A stretch of 64,000 nt of DNA from Solimonas sp. K1W22B-7 (GTDB lineage: Bacteria > Pseudomonadota > Gammaproteobacteria > Nevskiales > Nevskiaceae): the NCBI RefSeq assembly GCF_003428335.1, contig NZ_CP031704.1, positions 2,108,001 to 2,172,000 on the forward strand, given 5' to 3'. Below, piece by piece: positions 1-6,907 of the stretch. The notes below the pieces were generated by a model, which had not been told where the DNA came from, searched no databases, and saw nothing but the letters and a program-made list of their open reading frames with translations. Both the position numbers and the translations under genes were made by a program. How positions within the stretch are numbered: the stretch's first letter is position 1; every line of letters begins with the position of its first letter.

Positions 1-2
1 TG

Positions 3-242
3 AAGATGATCGGCGGGGATTCCTTCCTCAAGCAGTCGCGCACGCCTGAAGTCATGGCCGACGCGGCGCACGCGATCCTGACCAGGAACTCGCGCGAGTT
101 CAGCGGCAACTTCTGCATCGACGACCTGGTGCTCTACGAAGCCGGCGTGCGCGACTTCTCGCAGTACGCCGCCGTGCCGGGCACCACCCAGTTCCTGCCG
201 GACTTCTTCCTGCCGGACGACACGCCCGCGCTGCCGATCTGA
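3..242 (+). CDS. SDR-family oxidoreductase, C-terminal fragment (5' end outside window)
   Basis: The frame is open from the left edge and ends at TGA 240-242, so only the last 80 or so residues are present. The visible protein contains TPEVMADAAHAILTR followed by FSGNFCIDDLVL and an acidic-proline tail ending in PALPI. This resembles the C-terminus of short-chain dehydrogenases of the HSDL2-like group, where the segment follows the Rossmann core and helps shape the substrate pocket. The catalytic Ser-Tyr-Lys and the nucleotide-binding glycines lie outside the window, so substrate and cofactor cannot be judged. A strong terminator follows 16 bases after the stop, so this is the last gene of its transcript. 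Confidence 0.7.
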   Translation, partial: KMIGGDSFLKQSRTPEVMADAAHAILTRNSREFSGNFCIDDLVLYEAGVRDFSQYAAVPGTTQFLPDFFLPDDTPALPI

Positions 243-258
243 CAAAACTGCGTTTCCG

Positions 259-292
259 AGCCGGGGCTACAATCGTGGCCCCGGCTTTTTTC
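259..292 (+). terminator. Rho-independent terminator after the SDR gene
   Basis: A perfect 9-bp stem AGCCGGGGC (259-267) / GCCCCGGCT (278-286) with a 10-base loop is followed by a T run (286-291). It separates the SDR gene from greB. Confidence 0.85.
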
Positions 293-305
293 TTGCCCGA
301 AAATC

Positions 306-806
306 ATGTCCCGCTGGCGTCCCCCCGCAGAAAAATCCTCGCCCTACATCACCGCCGAAGGCCATGCGCGGCTGAAGGCCGAGTTCGAGCAGCTCTGGCG
401 GGTACGTCGCCCCGAGGTGGTGCGGGCGCTGTCGGCCGCCGCTGCCGAGGGTGACCGCTCCGAGAACGCCGAGTACCAGTACCGCAAGAAGGAGTTGCGC
501 GAGATCGACGCGCGGCTGAAGTACCTCACCACCCGGCTGCAGGAGGTCAAGATCGCCGGGGGCCGGCCGGCGGACCCCTCGCGGGTGTTCTTCGGGGCGA
601 CGGTGCAGGTGGCGGACGAGGAGGGCGAGGAGCGCAGCTTCCGCGTCGTCGGCGCCGACGAGACCGACGCCGCCGACGGCCGCATCAGTGTCGATTCGCC
701 GGTGGCCCGGGCCCTGCTGGGCAAGGCCGAGGGCGAGGTCGTGCGGGTGCGCCTGCCGGGCGGCGAGGCCGAATATGAAATCATCTCGGTAAGTTACATC
801 GCCTGA
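306..806 (+). CDS. greB: Transcription elongation factor GreB
   Basis: The 166-residue product has the normal GreB length. GreB enters the secondary channel of RNA polymerase and stimulates cleavage of backtracked transcripts. The N-terminal coiled coil is visible (about residues 13-85), including YITAEGHARLKAEFEQL and the loop-tip acidic segment AAEGDRSENAEYQYRKKELREID, where GreA/GreB carry the acidic residues that coordinate the catalytic magnesium. The C-terminal part with VDSPVARALLGKAEGEVV is the FKBP-like domain that docks on polymerase. The longer spacing and the YQYRKKEL context favour GreB over GreA. The gene stands alone between a terminator and a lipoprotein gene that has its own ribosome binding site. 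Confidence 0.92.
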   Translation: MSRWRPPAEKSSPYITAEGHARLKAEFEQLWRVRRPEVVRALSAAAAEGDRSENAEYQYRKKELREIDARLKYLTTRLQEVKIAGGRPADPSRVFFGATVQVADEEGEERSFRVVGADETDAADGRISVDSPVARALLGKAEGEVVRVRLPGGEAEYEIISVSYIA

Positions 807-945
807 TCTGCCGCTCCCGGCCACGCGTCATCCGCCCCGGCGAGGGAGTGCCGCAAGCCACTCATTGGATTGGTTATTTGTGGACAGGCATCCATGGAAC
901 CGGCTTCGGCGTAATCTGTCACAAGGACGTATCCGGAGTTCTACC

Positions 946-1455
946 ATGGCTGCCTGCAAAACCGTCAAGTCCGTCGCCGCCGCTGCCCTGGCAGTCCCCC
1001 TGCTGCTGGCCGGCTGCGCCACCACCACCCCTTACCAGCCCATGAAGAACGGGCAGGGTTACGGCGACCAGCGCATCGAGAGCAACCGCTACCGCGTCAG
1101 CTTCTCCGGTAACTCCTCGACTCCCCGCGAGACGGTCGAGAACTACCTGCTGTTCCGTGCCGCCGAACTGACCCTGCAGAACGGCTACGACTACTTCGTC
1201 ATGAGCGGCACCGATACCGAGGCGCAGACCCGCTACCAGCAGAACGTCAGCGCCTTCGGCGGCTACGGCTGGTACTCGCGCTATGCCTTCGACAGTGTCG
1301 CCGTCGGCAGCTCCTACCCGATCACCGAATACCAGGCCCAGGCCTACGTCACCCTGTACAAGGGCAAGCGCCCGGCCGAAGTGACCGACGCCTTCGACGC
1401 CCGCCAGGTGCGCGACAACCTCGGGCCGCTGGTGAAGTACGCCGAAAAGCGCTGA
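946..1455 (+). CDS. Predicted outer-membrane or periplasmic lipoprotein (CC0125/CC1285-like)
   Basis: I chose ATG 946 because it gives a clean lipoprotein signal peptide (MAACKTVKSVAAAALAVPLLLAGC) and follows a purine-rich CGGAG about ten bases upstream. The in-frame ATG at 865 would add 27 residues ahead of the signal. The lipobox LLAGC predicts lipidation at Cys24. The mature part has NRYRVSFSGNSSTPRETVENYLLFRAAELT and a central Gly/Tyr-rich stretch, typical of a conserved proteobacterial lipoprotein family with no established function. The residue after the lipidated Cys is Ala, not Asp, so outer-membrane sorting is expected. The neighbours give no functional clue. Confidence 0.75.
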   Translation: MAACKTVKSVAAAALAVPLLLAGCATTTPYQPMKNGQGYGDQRIESNRYRVSFSGNSSTPRETVENYLLFRAAELTLQNGYDYFVMSGTDTEAQTRYQQNVSAFGGYGWYSRYAFDSVAVGSSYPITEYQAQAYVTLYKGKRPAEVTDAFDARQVRDNLGPLVKYAEKR

Positions 1456-1497
1456 GCGGAGGCGAGGCAGGCCGGGCTCCCGCCGTATAGTTGCGGC

Positions 1498-2409
1498 ATG
1501 AGTTCCTGGATCGAAACACTGCTCGGCGGCGACTGCCTTGCTGTCCCATGTCCCGGCGTGGCCGACTGGTGGCCGCGCCATCTCGCGCGCTCGCGCGAGC
1601 GCCCCTGCAGCATCGGCCAGGCCATCCTCGGCGGTTACGCCGCCGACCGCGTCGGCTGGGCCTTTGCCTCCGCCTACCAGGCCGCGCTGCGGGCACTGGT
1701 GCCCGGTCTTCCCCTGGATCGGGTCGCCGCGCTCTGTGTCACCGAGAAGGACGGCAACAGCCCGCGCGCCATCCGCACCGAGCTGAGCGGCAATGTGCTG
1801 AACGGCGCCAAGCGCTGGACCACGCTGGGCCCGGATGGCCAGCTGTTCCTGGTGGTGGCGCGCGATAACGCCGTGCAGTCCGACAAGCCCGCGCTGCGCC
1901 TGCTGCGCGTCGCGGCCGACCAGCCGGGCGTACACATCGAAGCCATGCCGCCGACACCCTTCGTGCCCGAGGTGCCGCATGCGAGCCTGCGCTTCGAGAA
2001 CGTGCAGATCGCTGACGAAGCGCTGCTGCCGGGTGATGGCTACCTGGGCTACGTGAAGCCCTTCCGTACGGTGGAAGACATCCACGTGCAGGCGGCGGTG
2101 CTCGCATATCTGGTGCGTGAGGCGCGTCGCTTGAACTGGTCGCGTGCGTGGATCGAGCGGGCAGTGGCCGTGCTGGTGTCGCTGGAAGGCATTGCCGCAC
2201 TGGATGCGCTGGCGAACAGCACGCACATCGCGCTGGCGGGTGCGCTGGCGGCGGTCGCCCAACTGGTCGTTGAGGCGGATGAACACTGGCAGTCCGTCGA
2301 ATCCGACGAAGCTGCTGGACGCTGGCGTCGTGATCGAGCGCTGTTCACCGTGGCCGCATCGCAGCGTGCCACGCGGACCGGGCGCGCGTGGGAACGATTG
2401 GGAGGCTGA
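1498..2409 (+). CDS. Short acyl-CoA dehydrogenase-like protein
   Basis: The 303-residue product is shorter than the usual 380-400 residues of acyl-CoA dehydrogenases. The central region LCVTEKDGNSPRAIRTELSGNVLNGAKRWTTLG matches the mid-domain pattern (TE..G S....T.......G.K.W.T) that contacts FAD in this superfamily, followed by VPHASLRFENVQIADEALLPGDGY. The C-terminal part is mostly Ala-rich helix. The N-terminal alpha domain looks shortened, and I cannot identify a catalytic glutamate, so it may be a divergent or non-catalytic paralogue. It starts at ATG 1498, 42 bases after the lipoprotein stop. A REP-like palindrome begins 13 bases after its stop. Confidence 0.65.
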   Translation: MSSWIETLLGGDCLAVPCPGVADWWPRHLARSRERPCSIGQAILGGYAADRVGWAFASAYQAALRALVPGLPLDRVAALCVTEKDGNSPRAIRTELSGNVLNGAKRWTTLGPDGQLFLVVARDNAVQSDKPALRLLRVAADQPGVHIEAMPPTPFVPEVPHASLRFENVQIADEALLPGDGYLGYVKPFRTVEDIHVQAAVLAYLVREARRLNWSRAWIERAVAVLVSLEGIAALDALANSTHIALAGALAAVAQLVVEADEHWQSVESDEAAGRWRRDRALFTVAASQRATRTGRAWERLGG

Positions 2410-2421
2410 TCCCTGCCAGAA

Positions 2422-2449
2422 CGTCATGCCGGCTTTCACCGGTATGACG
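2422..2449. repeat. Single REP-like palindrome
   Basis: CGTCATGCCGGC and CCGGTATGACG face each other around a short TTTCA loop. The same arms (GTCATGCCGGC..., ...GCCGGTATGACG) occur around 18670 and 19785, which marks this as a dispersed repeat family of the genome. Confidence 0.7.
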
Positions 2450-2512
2450 GCTTCTTCTCCAGAGCGGGAATTGCGAATGTCGCAGCGATGGGGTTTCCCG
2501 TCGTCAGGCAAC

Positions 2513-2537
2513 AAAAAAGCCCCTGTTAAGGGGCTTT
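2513..2537 (-). terminator. Terminator downstream of the truncated tRNA-Pro copy
   Basis: Stem AAGCCCCT (2517-2524) / AGGGGCTT (2529-2536) with a TTTTTT run when read on the minus strand (2513-2518). Its position relative to the tRNA 3' end at 2552 mirrors the terminator at 6864-6889 relative to the intact tRNA at 6908. Confidence 0.75.
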
Positions 2538-2551
2538 CTGATGACCGCATC

Positions 2552-2597
2552 TGGTCGGGGCGACAGGATTCGAACCTGCGACCTCATTGCTCCCGAA
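2552..2597 (-). repeat. attL-like direct repeat: 3' half of tRNA-Pro
   Basis: Read on the minus strand, this is the CCA end, acceptor 3' strand, T arm, variable loop and part of the anticodon loop of tRNA-Pro. The first 34 bases are identical to 6908-6941, and a further 11 bases match after a one-base insertion. Homology stops inside the anticodon loop, so this is a tRNA fragment and not a functional gene. It is the left border of the insert. Confidence 0.8.
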
Positions 2598-2788
2598 TCG
2601 GGCCTCTGGCAAGGATTAAATTTAAAATCAAAAATTTAGTGGAACATTGGTAGGAGATTGAAGCCGCCGGTATAACTTGCCATGGCTAGCGTTGCTGCGT
2701 TCCAGCTACGCCCGCCTGATGCTGGCTTCTAGGTTTATCTCTCGTGTTTTCCGTCGGTTGTCAGAAGCTCAAGCAGATGCACTTGAAG
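2598..2788. other. Non-coding left end of the island
   Basis: I see no gene here. Bases 2613-2642 are strongly AT-rich with short repeated AAATTT motifs. The rest is unstructured sequence leading to the palindrome at the ATPase start. It could contain recombinase arm sites or the upstream part of the operon promoter. Confidence 0.4.
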
Positions 2789-2829
2789 TGGTTCATAGTG
2801 TGTGAAACACTATGAACCATCATGAACCA
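2789..2829 (+). promoter_or_regulatory. Palindromic operator/promoter candidate at the ATPase start codon
   Basis: TGGTTCATAGTGT (2789-2801) and ACACTATGAACCA (2807-2819) form a perfect 13-bp inverted repeat with a 5-base spacer. ATGAACCA is repeated once more across the start codon (2822-2829), giving a third half-site. No Shine-Dalgarno sequence is visible. TATGAA at 2811-2816 could be a -10 element placing the transcript start at the ATG (a leaderless mRNA). Because the ATPase ends in a helix-turn-helix, autoregulation through this site is a natural inference. As RNA, the same repeat would form a hairpin next to the start. Confidence 0.6.
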
Positions 2830-3958
2830 ACCACAAGAAAACTCAGTAAAAATAAGCCCGACGGTTGCAGCGGAGTGGTTCAGCTTGGTTCACGAGGGCT
2901 GCGCTGGCCAATCTGCTGCCTTTCGCTTGCGGGTGAGCCGGATTATATCCAGGCTCCGCCGTGAAAAGTCCCCCTTGGCTGATGTTCTGGCGCAGGCGTT
3001 GGCGCAGGCTGGGCCCGCTGCCATGACCATGGGGCGCGACTATGGCGGTGCGGGGTCCTTGAACCCATTGGATGCTGATACTCGTCTGCCCCTCACGGTT
3101 ACCGAGTATCCCGTAGTTCTGCCATCCAACCCCATCTGGTCCAGCCAAGTTGAGTCCCAACTGAATCAACTTCTGCGCGAGTGGAAGAGCTCAGACTTGC
3201 TGTATTCCCAGCAGTTGCATCCCTCACGCACGCTCCTTCTGTCGGGCCCTCCGGGAACCGGCAAATCAATGACGGCAAAGTTCCTGGCGCATGAACTGGA
3301 TGTGCCCCTCCTTACGCTTAACCTCGCTGCAGCTGTGAACAGCTATTTGGGAAAAACTGGGGTTAACCTTGCTCGGGTGCTTGACCACGGCAGGCGGGAG
3401 CGCTGTGTCCTATTTCTCGATGAATTCGATGCTTTGGCTAAGCGCAGAGATGACGCGCAGGATGTGGGAGAACTGAAGAGAGTCGTCAACGTTCTGCTGC
3501 AGGCTGTGGATGATTGGCCATCAACATCATTGCTGATTGCAGCTACAAACCATGTGGAGCTGCTAGATAAGGCTGTTTTTCGGCGCTTTGACATGTGGGT
3601 CCAGTTCCCGTCTAGCTCGTCCGAACAGTTTTCCGCGGTACTAGAGCGAAATGGATGCCCGCCGCAGTTGGCTCATCGACTTGGCAAGCAGTGCGAGGGG
3701 CGACCGTTGTCTGATGCGGTCAAGTTGATGGAACGGGCGAGGCGCAGGGTGGCACTCGACCAAGTGACACTTTCTGAGGCGATCGGACAAAGCCTTGAAC
3801 AGGGCAAACATGTTGGTAGCGATTTTGAGCGCGCTACCCTTGCGGCCCAACTTCGGGCCGAAGGACTTTCGCAGAGAGAGATCGCTGCAAAGATTGGAAC
3901 TAGCCACTCTACTGTGAACCGGCTTCTAAAGCTTTCCGAGGGAGATCTTGATGGCTAA
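2822..3958 (+). CDS. AAA-family ATPase with C-terminal helix-turn-helix, partner of a subtilase
   Basis: The 378-residue protein has a basic N-terminal region (1-100), an AAA core with Walker A GPPGTGKS (142-149), Walker B VLFLDEFD (196-203), sensor-1 ATNH (241-244) and arginine-finger region RRFD (254-257), and a C-terminal segment LRAEGLSQREIAAKIGTSHSTVNRLL (about 345-369) that reads as a helix-turn-helix. The start codon lies 3 bases after a perfect palindrome, without a visible ribosome binding site. It overlaps the protease gene by 8 bases, so the two are translationally coupled. Pairs of AAA ATPase and S8 peptidase occur in bacterial defence islands; I recall the names IteA/IteS for such a pair but could not verify them. 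Expected role: control or delivery of substrates to the protease. Confidence 0.8.
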   Translation: MNQPQENSVKISPTVAAEWFSLVHEGCAGQSAAFRLRVSRIISRLRREKSPLADVLAQALAQAGPAAMTMGRDYGGAGSLNPLDADTRLPLTVTEYPVVLPSNPIWSSQVESQLNQLLREWKSSDLLYSQQLHPSRTLLLSGPPGTGKSMTAKFLAHELDVPLLTLNLAAAVNSYLGKTGVNLARVLDHGRRERCVLFLDEFDALAKRRDDAQDVGELKRVVNVLLQAVDDWPSTSLLIAATNHVELLDKAVFRRFDMWVQFPSSSSEQFSAVLERNGCPPQLAHRLGKQCEGRPLSDAVKLMERARRRVALDQVTLSEAIGQSLEQGKHVGSDFERATLAAQLRAEGLSQREIAAKIGTSHSTVNRLLKLSEGDLDG

Positions 3959-6152
3959 TAACGCCGCCAATAAAAACTTGCTTATTGCAAACGGCCGGGA
4001 GCTCATCGGCCAGCTGGATTGGCCTGGCGGTGGAGGTGCGAAATGGCATCCGTACTCCCTTCAAGATTCACGCGCTGTGCTGCATCCCCAACTGCAGACC
4101 TTGTCTGCCATTGCAACCAGTATTCCAGACTACCTTGCACCACGGTCTGAAATAACGGCCTGTCTGGATTTGCATCCGGCGTACCTTGCAAAGAGCTACT
4201 TTCCCGCAGGTGTTTTGCGTGACGCGGGAATAGGGGTACTTGGGTCTCGTGCAGCGATCATTGTTCCGCGGAAGGTGAAGCGGGGAGAGCCGGCCCAAGA
4301 AGAAACCGCCTCAATTTTTGTATCAGGAACGGCCCACGACTTCACAGCGCTCGACGGCTTTCTGATGAGAGACGATGTTGAGGCGACAAAGCATGAGCAA
4401 CTACGTCGCGTGGAGAATGCTAGGCCGCATTTTGTTCAGGATCGAATGAGAATTCGACCAAACAGCAAATGGCCTGATTTTTTTCATGCCACGCTTCATG
4501 CTGACCAAGCCGATAAAGATATTCTCGATGCTTTCCGGGAGGCTGTCCGGCGCTACAACGGAAAAATTAGCGATCGAGGCTATCGCTTCGTTCCGGGACT
4601 GGCTTTCTTGGCATTTGAGATGCCCTCGGACAATCTTGCGCAACTGGCGCAGTTTAGTCGTCTTAGGGTGATTCGATCTGTGCCGGAGCTGCGCACTGAT
4701 TGGGAGGGCGCTGGTGAAATTTCCCGAGCCGTAAAGCCAGTCGCAATTGCGGTCCCCGACGTGCCCGCGATCAATGATCGACTGCGTGTTGCGGTCTTTG
4801 ATGGAGGCATCGGAAATTCGTTTCCCGGATACGCACGGGAATTGGCGGCACCTGGCCTGCAGCCTAGTTCACCCGCCGAGCAGCTTCACGGCCAGCATGT
4901 GACATCTGCCTTGCTATTCGGGGCTCTGGATCGCAAGAAACCGGCGTTGGAGAGGCCATACTGCAACGTTGACCATGTTCGTGTCCTTCCGACGGAGCAA
5001 ACCCCCGATCAGGCACTGGATGTTCTTGACAGGATCATCGGACAGCTTCAGGCGGCACGTGCTGCAGGTAGCCCCTACCGATTTGCCAACATCAGCCTTG
5101 GGCCCGTGGCGACGTTCTTTGACGACGACGTTCACGAGTGGACATCGCGTTTGGACGTTGAATTTTCGGATGGCGCAGCACTCTGCACTGTGGCCGTAGG
5201 TAACAATGGCGAGCTGCCGGACGACCTTCGTCGCATTCAGCCTCCTGGAGATTCGGTAAACGTTTTCGCGATTGGCTCTGCCAATTCTCAAGGAAAGCGG
5301 TGGAATCGAGCCCCGTACAGCGCCTGCGGTCCGGGGCGGAGTCCTGGTTACGTTAAACCAGACGTGCTTGTTTTCGGAGGCAGTGCAGAGGAACCGCTTG
5401 CTGTATACAGCCCCGCCGCGGCGCAGCTGGTTGGTGTCGGAGGGACAAGCTATGCGAGCCCATTGTGTTTGCGGACAGCCATTGGCGTTGACGTGCTCTC
5501 GGCGGGTGCCTTCTCGTCCATCGCTCTGCAGGCGCTGGCGATAAACTCTGCGGAGTTCAGCACGCGCTCGCATGATCGTGGCGAGGTTGGATGGGGGCGT
5601 GTTCCGCTTTTGCCGGACGATCTTCTGTACACCCCGGCCGATGTGGTTCGAGTTGTCTATCAAGGACAGACAAGGCCTGGTTTTCCGCAGAAGGCCGTAA
5701 TTCCCATACCGGCAGGCCTTCCGGCGACTTTGCGGCTGAAAATTGGTGCAACTTTTTGCTACCGCGCACCAATTGACCCTTCGCATTCGGTTAACTACAC
5801 GAAAGCCGGCTTGTGGGTTCGGTGCTACAAGGCCCCCAAGAATTCGCTAAACATCTTTGGTCAGGGGATGTACAAGAGCGAAGCCAAGTTAAGGCGCGAC
5901 AGTCAGCGTTGGGACGCGGTTCTGCACAGTAGTGGATCCGCAGAAGCTGGTGAGCTCACGGATCCCTATTTTCACATCAACTACCAAGTGCGCGATGAAA
6001 GCGAAGCTGTTAGGCCGCAGGATGCGAACCCAATGCCGTATGCGCTTGTGGTTACCATCCAGGCACCTGGTGTAGATGACCTTTTGGCTCGAGTGCAAGC
6101 GGCCTATCCGGTACTGAACACGGTGGAACTGCAGACTCAGGTGAGAATTTAA
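3951..6152 (+). CDS. Subtilisin-like (S8) serine peptidase of the ATPase/subtilase system
   Basis: I chose ATG 3951 because GAGGGAGA lies just upstream; a TTG at 3948 is also in frame. The 733-residue product has no signal peptide and so should act in the cytoplasm. An N-terminal region of about 275 residues of unknown fold precedes the S8 domain. The catalytic residues are visible in order: Asp284 in VAVFDGGIG, His313 in QLHGQHV, oxyanion Asn418 in AVGNNGE and Ser500 in GGTSYASP. About 160 residues follow the domain as a beta-rich tail. The intact triad suggests an active enzyme, so its activity must be controlled, probably by the ATPase encoded 8 bases in overlap upstream. Substrate unknown. 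Confidence 0.85.
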   Translation: MANNAANKNLLIANGRELIGQLDWPGGGGAKWHPYSLQDSRAVLHPQLQTLSAIATSIPDYLAPRSEITACLDLHPAYLAKSYFPAGVLRDAGIGVLGSRAAIIVPRKVKRGEPAQEETASIFVSGTAHDFTALDGFLMRDDVEATKHEQLRRVENARPHFVQDRMRIRPNSKWPDFFHATLHADQADKDILDAFREAVRRYNGKISDRGYRFVPGLAFLAFEMPSDNLAQLAQFSRLRVIRSVPELRTDWEGAGEISRAVKPVAIAVPDVPAINDRLRVAVFDGGIGNSFPGYARELAAPGLQPSSPAEQLHGQHVTSALLFGALDRKKPALERPYCNVDHVRVLPTEQTPDQALDVLDRIIGQLQAARAAGSPYRFANISLGPVATFFDDDVHEWTSRLDVEFSDGAALCTVAVGNNGELPDDLRRIQPPGDSVNVFAIGSANSQGKRWNRAPYSACGPGRSPGYVKPDVLVFGGSAEEPLAVYSPAAAQLVGVGGTSYASPLCLRTAIGVDVLSAGAFSSIALQALAINSAEFSTRSHDRGEVGWGRVPLLPDDLLYTPADVVRVVYQGQTRPGFPQKAVIPIPAGLPATLRLKIGATFCYRAPIDPSHSVNYTKAGLWVRCYKAPKNSLNIFGQGMYKSEAKLRRDSQRWDAVLHSSGSAEAGELTDPYFHINYQVRDESEAVRPQDANPMPYALVVTIQAPGVDDLLARVQAAYPVLNTVELQTQVRI

Positions 6153-6171
6153 GGGGATAACGGCAAAAGAA

Positions 6172-6227
6172 AGCGGCAGCACCTCAGCTAGTTAGTTACG
6201 AGCTAACAAACCGAAGTAACTGCCGCT
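6172..6227. other. Imperfect hairpin between the subtilase and YegP-like genes
   Basis: AGCGGCAG (6172-6179) pairs with CTGCCGCT (6220-6227), and inside it AGTTAC (6194-6199) pairs with GTAACT (6216-6221, overlapping by two bases). GTTAG/CTAAC add another small stem. There is no T run, so this is not a standard terminator. It could attenuate transcription or mark a recombination junction. Confidence 0.4.
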
Positions 6228-6358
6228 GCATGTAGGCGTATCAAGAGGGCTTGCGCCGACTCTTGTACTGGGTGTTTCTAGTTGTAGGCGGGCCGATGGT
6301 AGGCCAAGACAACCTCCAGTTACAAGCTTTTCAGCCTTCATAACTGATGAGGTGATGT

Positions 6359-6703
6359 ATGGCATCGAAGTACAAGCTGTTCAAAGGGACCGACGGTCAG
6401 TACTACTTCAGTCTCACGGCGGAGAACGGTGAGCGGATACTGCAGAGCGAGGGTTATCTCCAGAAAGCGGGTGCCCAAAATGGTATCCAATCGTGCCGGG
6501 CGCATTCCCCGGTCGACTGGAACTACAAGCAGCACCAGTCGCTCTCTGGGTTCTGGTTTACGCTGACCGCGGTGAATGGCCAGGTGATCGGCCGCAGTGA
6601 GATGTACGTCTCCGCGGCAGGCCGGGACAACGGCATCGCGGCGGTGAAACGCTGCGGGCCGTTCGCACCCGTCGAAGATCTCACCCCGGCGTCGGCGTAC
6701 TAG
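6359..6703 (+). CDS. YegP-like DUF1508 tandem-domain protein
   Basis: The 114-residue protein contains two copies of the short DUF1508 unit: FKGTDGQYYFSLTAENGERILQSEGY...AGAQNGIQSCR (about 8-46) and FWFTLTAVNGQVIGRSEMYVSAAGRDNGIAAVKR (about 65-98). Each has the pattern of a small beta-beta-beta-alpha unit ending in NGI. YegP proteins have no settled biochemical function. GAGGTGA lies just ahead of ATG 6359 with a short spacer. The gene is separated from the subtilase by 206 bases containing a structured region and ends at its own strong hairpin, so it is probably an independent cargo gene of the island. Confidence 0.8.
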   Translation: MASKYKLFKGTDGQYYFSLTAENGERILQSEGYLQKAGAQNGIQSCRAHSPVDWNYKQHQSLSGFWFTLTAVNGQVIGRSEMYVSAAGRDNGIAAVKRCGPFAPVEDLTPASAY

Positions 6704-6722
6704 GAGGCAAGTCGGTGAGAAG

Positions 6723-6750
6723 GGCGGGCCGGTGCATGCCGGCCCGCCTT
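6723..6750 (+). terminator. GC-rich hairpin after the YegP-like gene
   Basis: Perfect 10-bp stem GGCGGGCCGG (6723-6732) / CCGGCCCGCC (6739-6748) with a 6-base loop, followed only by TT. It is a likely terminator, although the T tract is weak. Confidence 0.6.
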
Positions 6751-6863
6751 AATGTGGCGCTCCGGTTGTTTTCCGAAGCTGCGTCCCGGGAAATGCATTG
6801 CTAACCGATACGTTTGACATGCTCGATGACCGGACGAATCGGGTACGAAATAGCTACGCAAAC

Positions 6864-6889
6864 AAAAAGCCCCCTGATGTCAGGGGGCT
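6864..6889 (-). terminator. Terminator of the ispB-tRNA-Pro transcript
   Basis: On the minus strand AGCCCCCTG and CAGGGGGCT form a 9-bp stem followed by TTTTT (plus-strand A run 6864-6868). It lies 18 bases past the CCA end of the tRNA, inside the island side of the junction. Confidence 0.85.
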
Positions 6890-6907
6890 TTAAGTAATTG
6901 ACCGAAT

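Noticed and set aside
848-1045. A short frame upstream of and overlapping the lipoprotein start
   Set aside because: Proline/serine-rich shadow; the lipoprotein frame has a lipobox and a better start.
2552-2630. A second functional tRNA-Pro at the left island border
   Set aside because: Only the 3' half is present; the 5' half, D arm and anticodon 5' strand do not form.
2144-2653. A 169-codon open frame crossing the tRNA-Pro fragment
   Set aside because: It reads through the acyl-CoA dehydrogenase-like gene in another frame, a REP palindrome, a terminator and a tRNA remnant.
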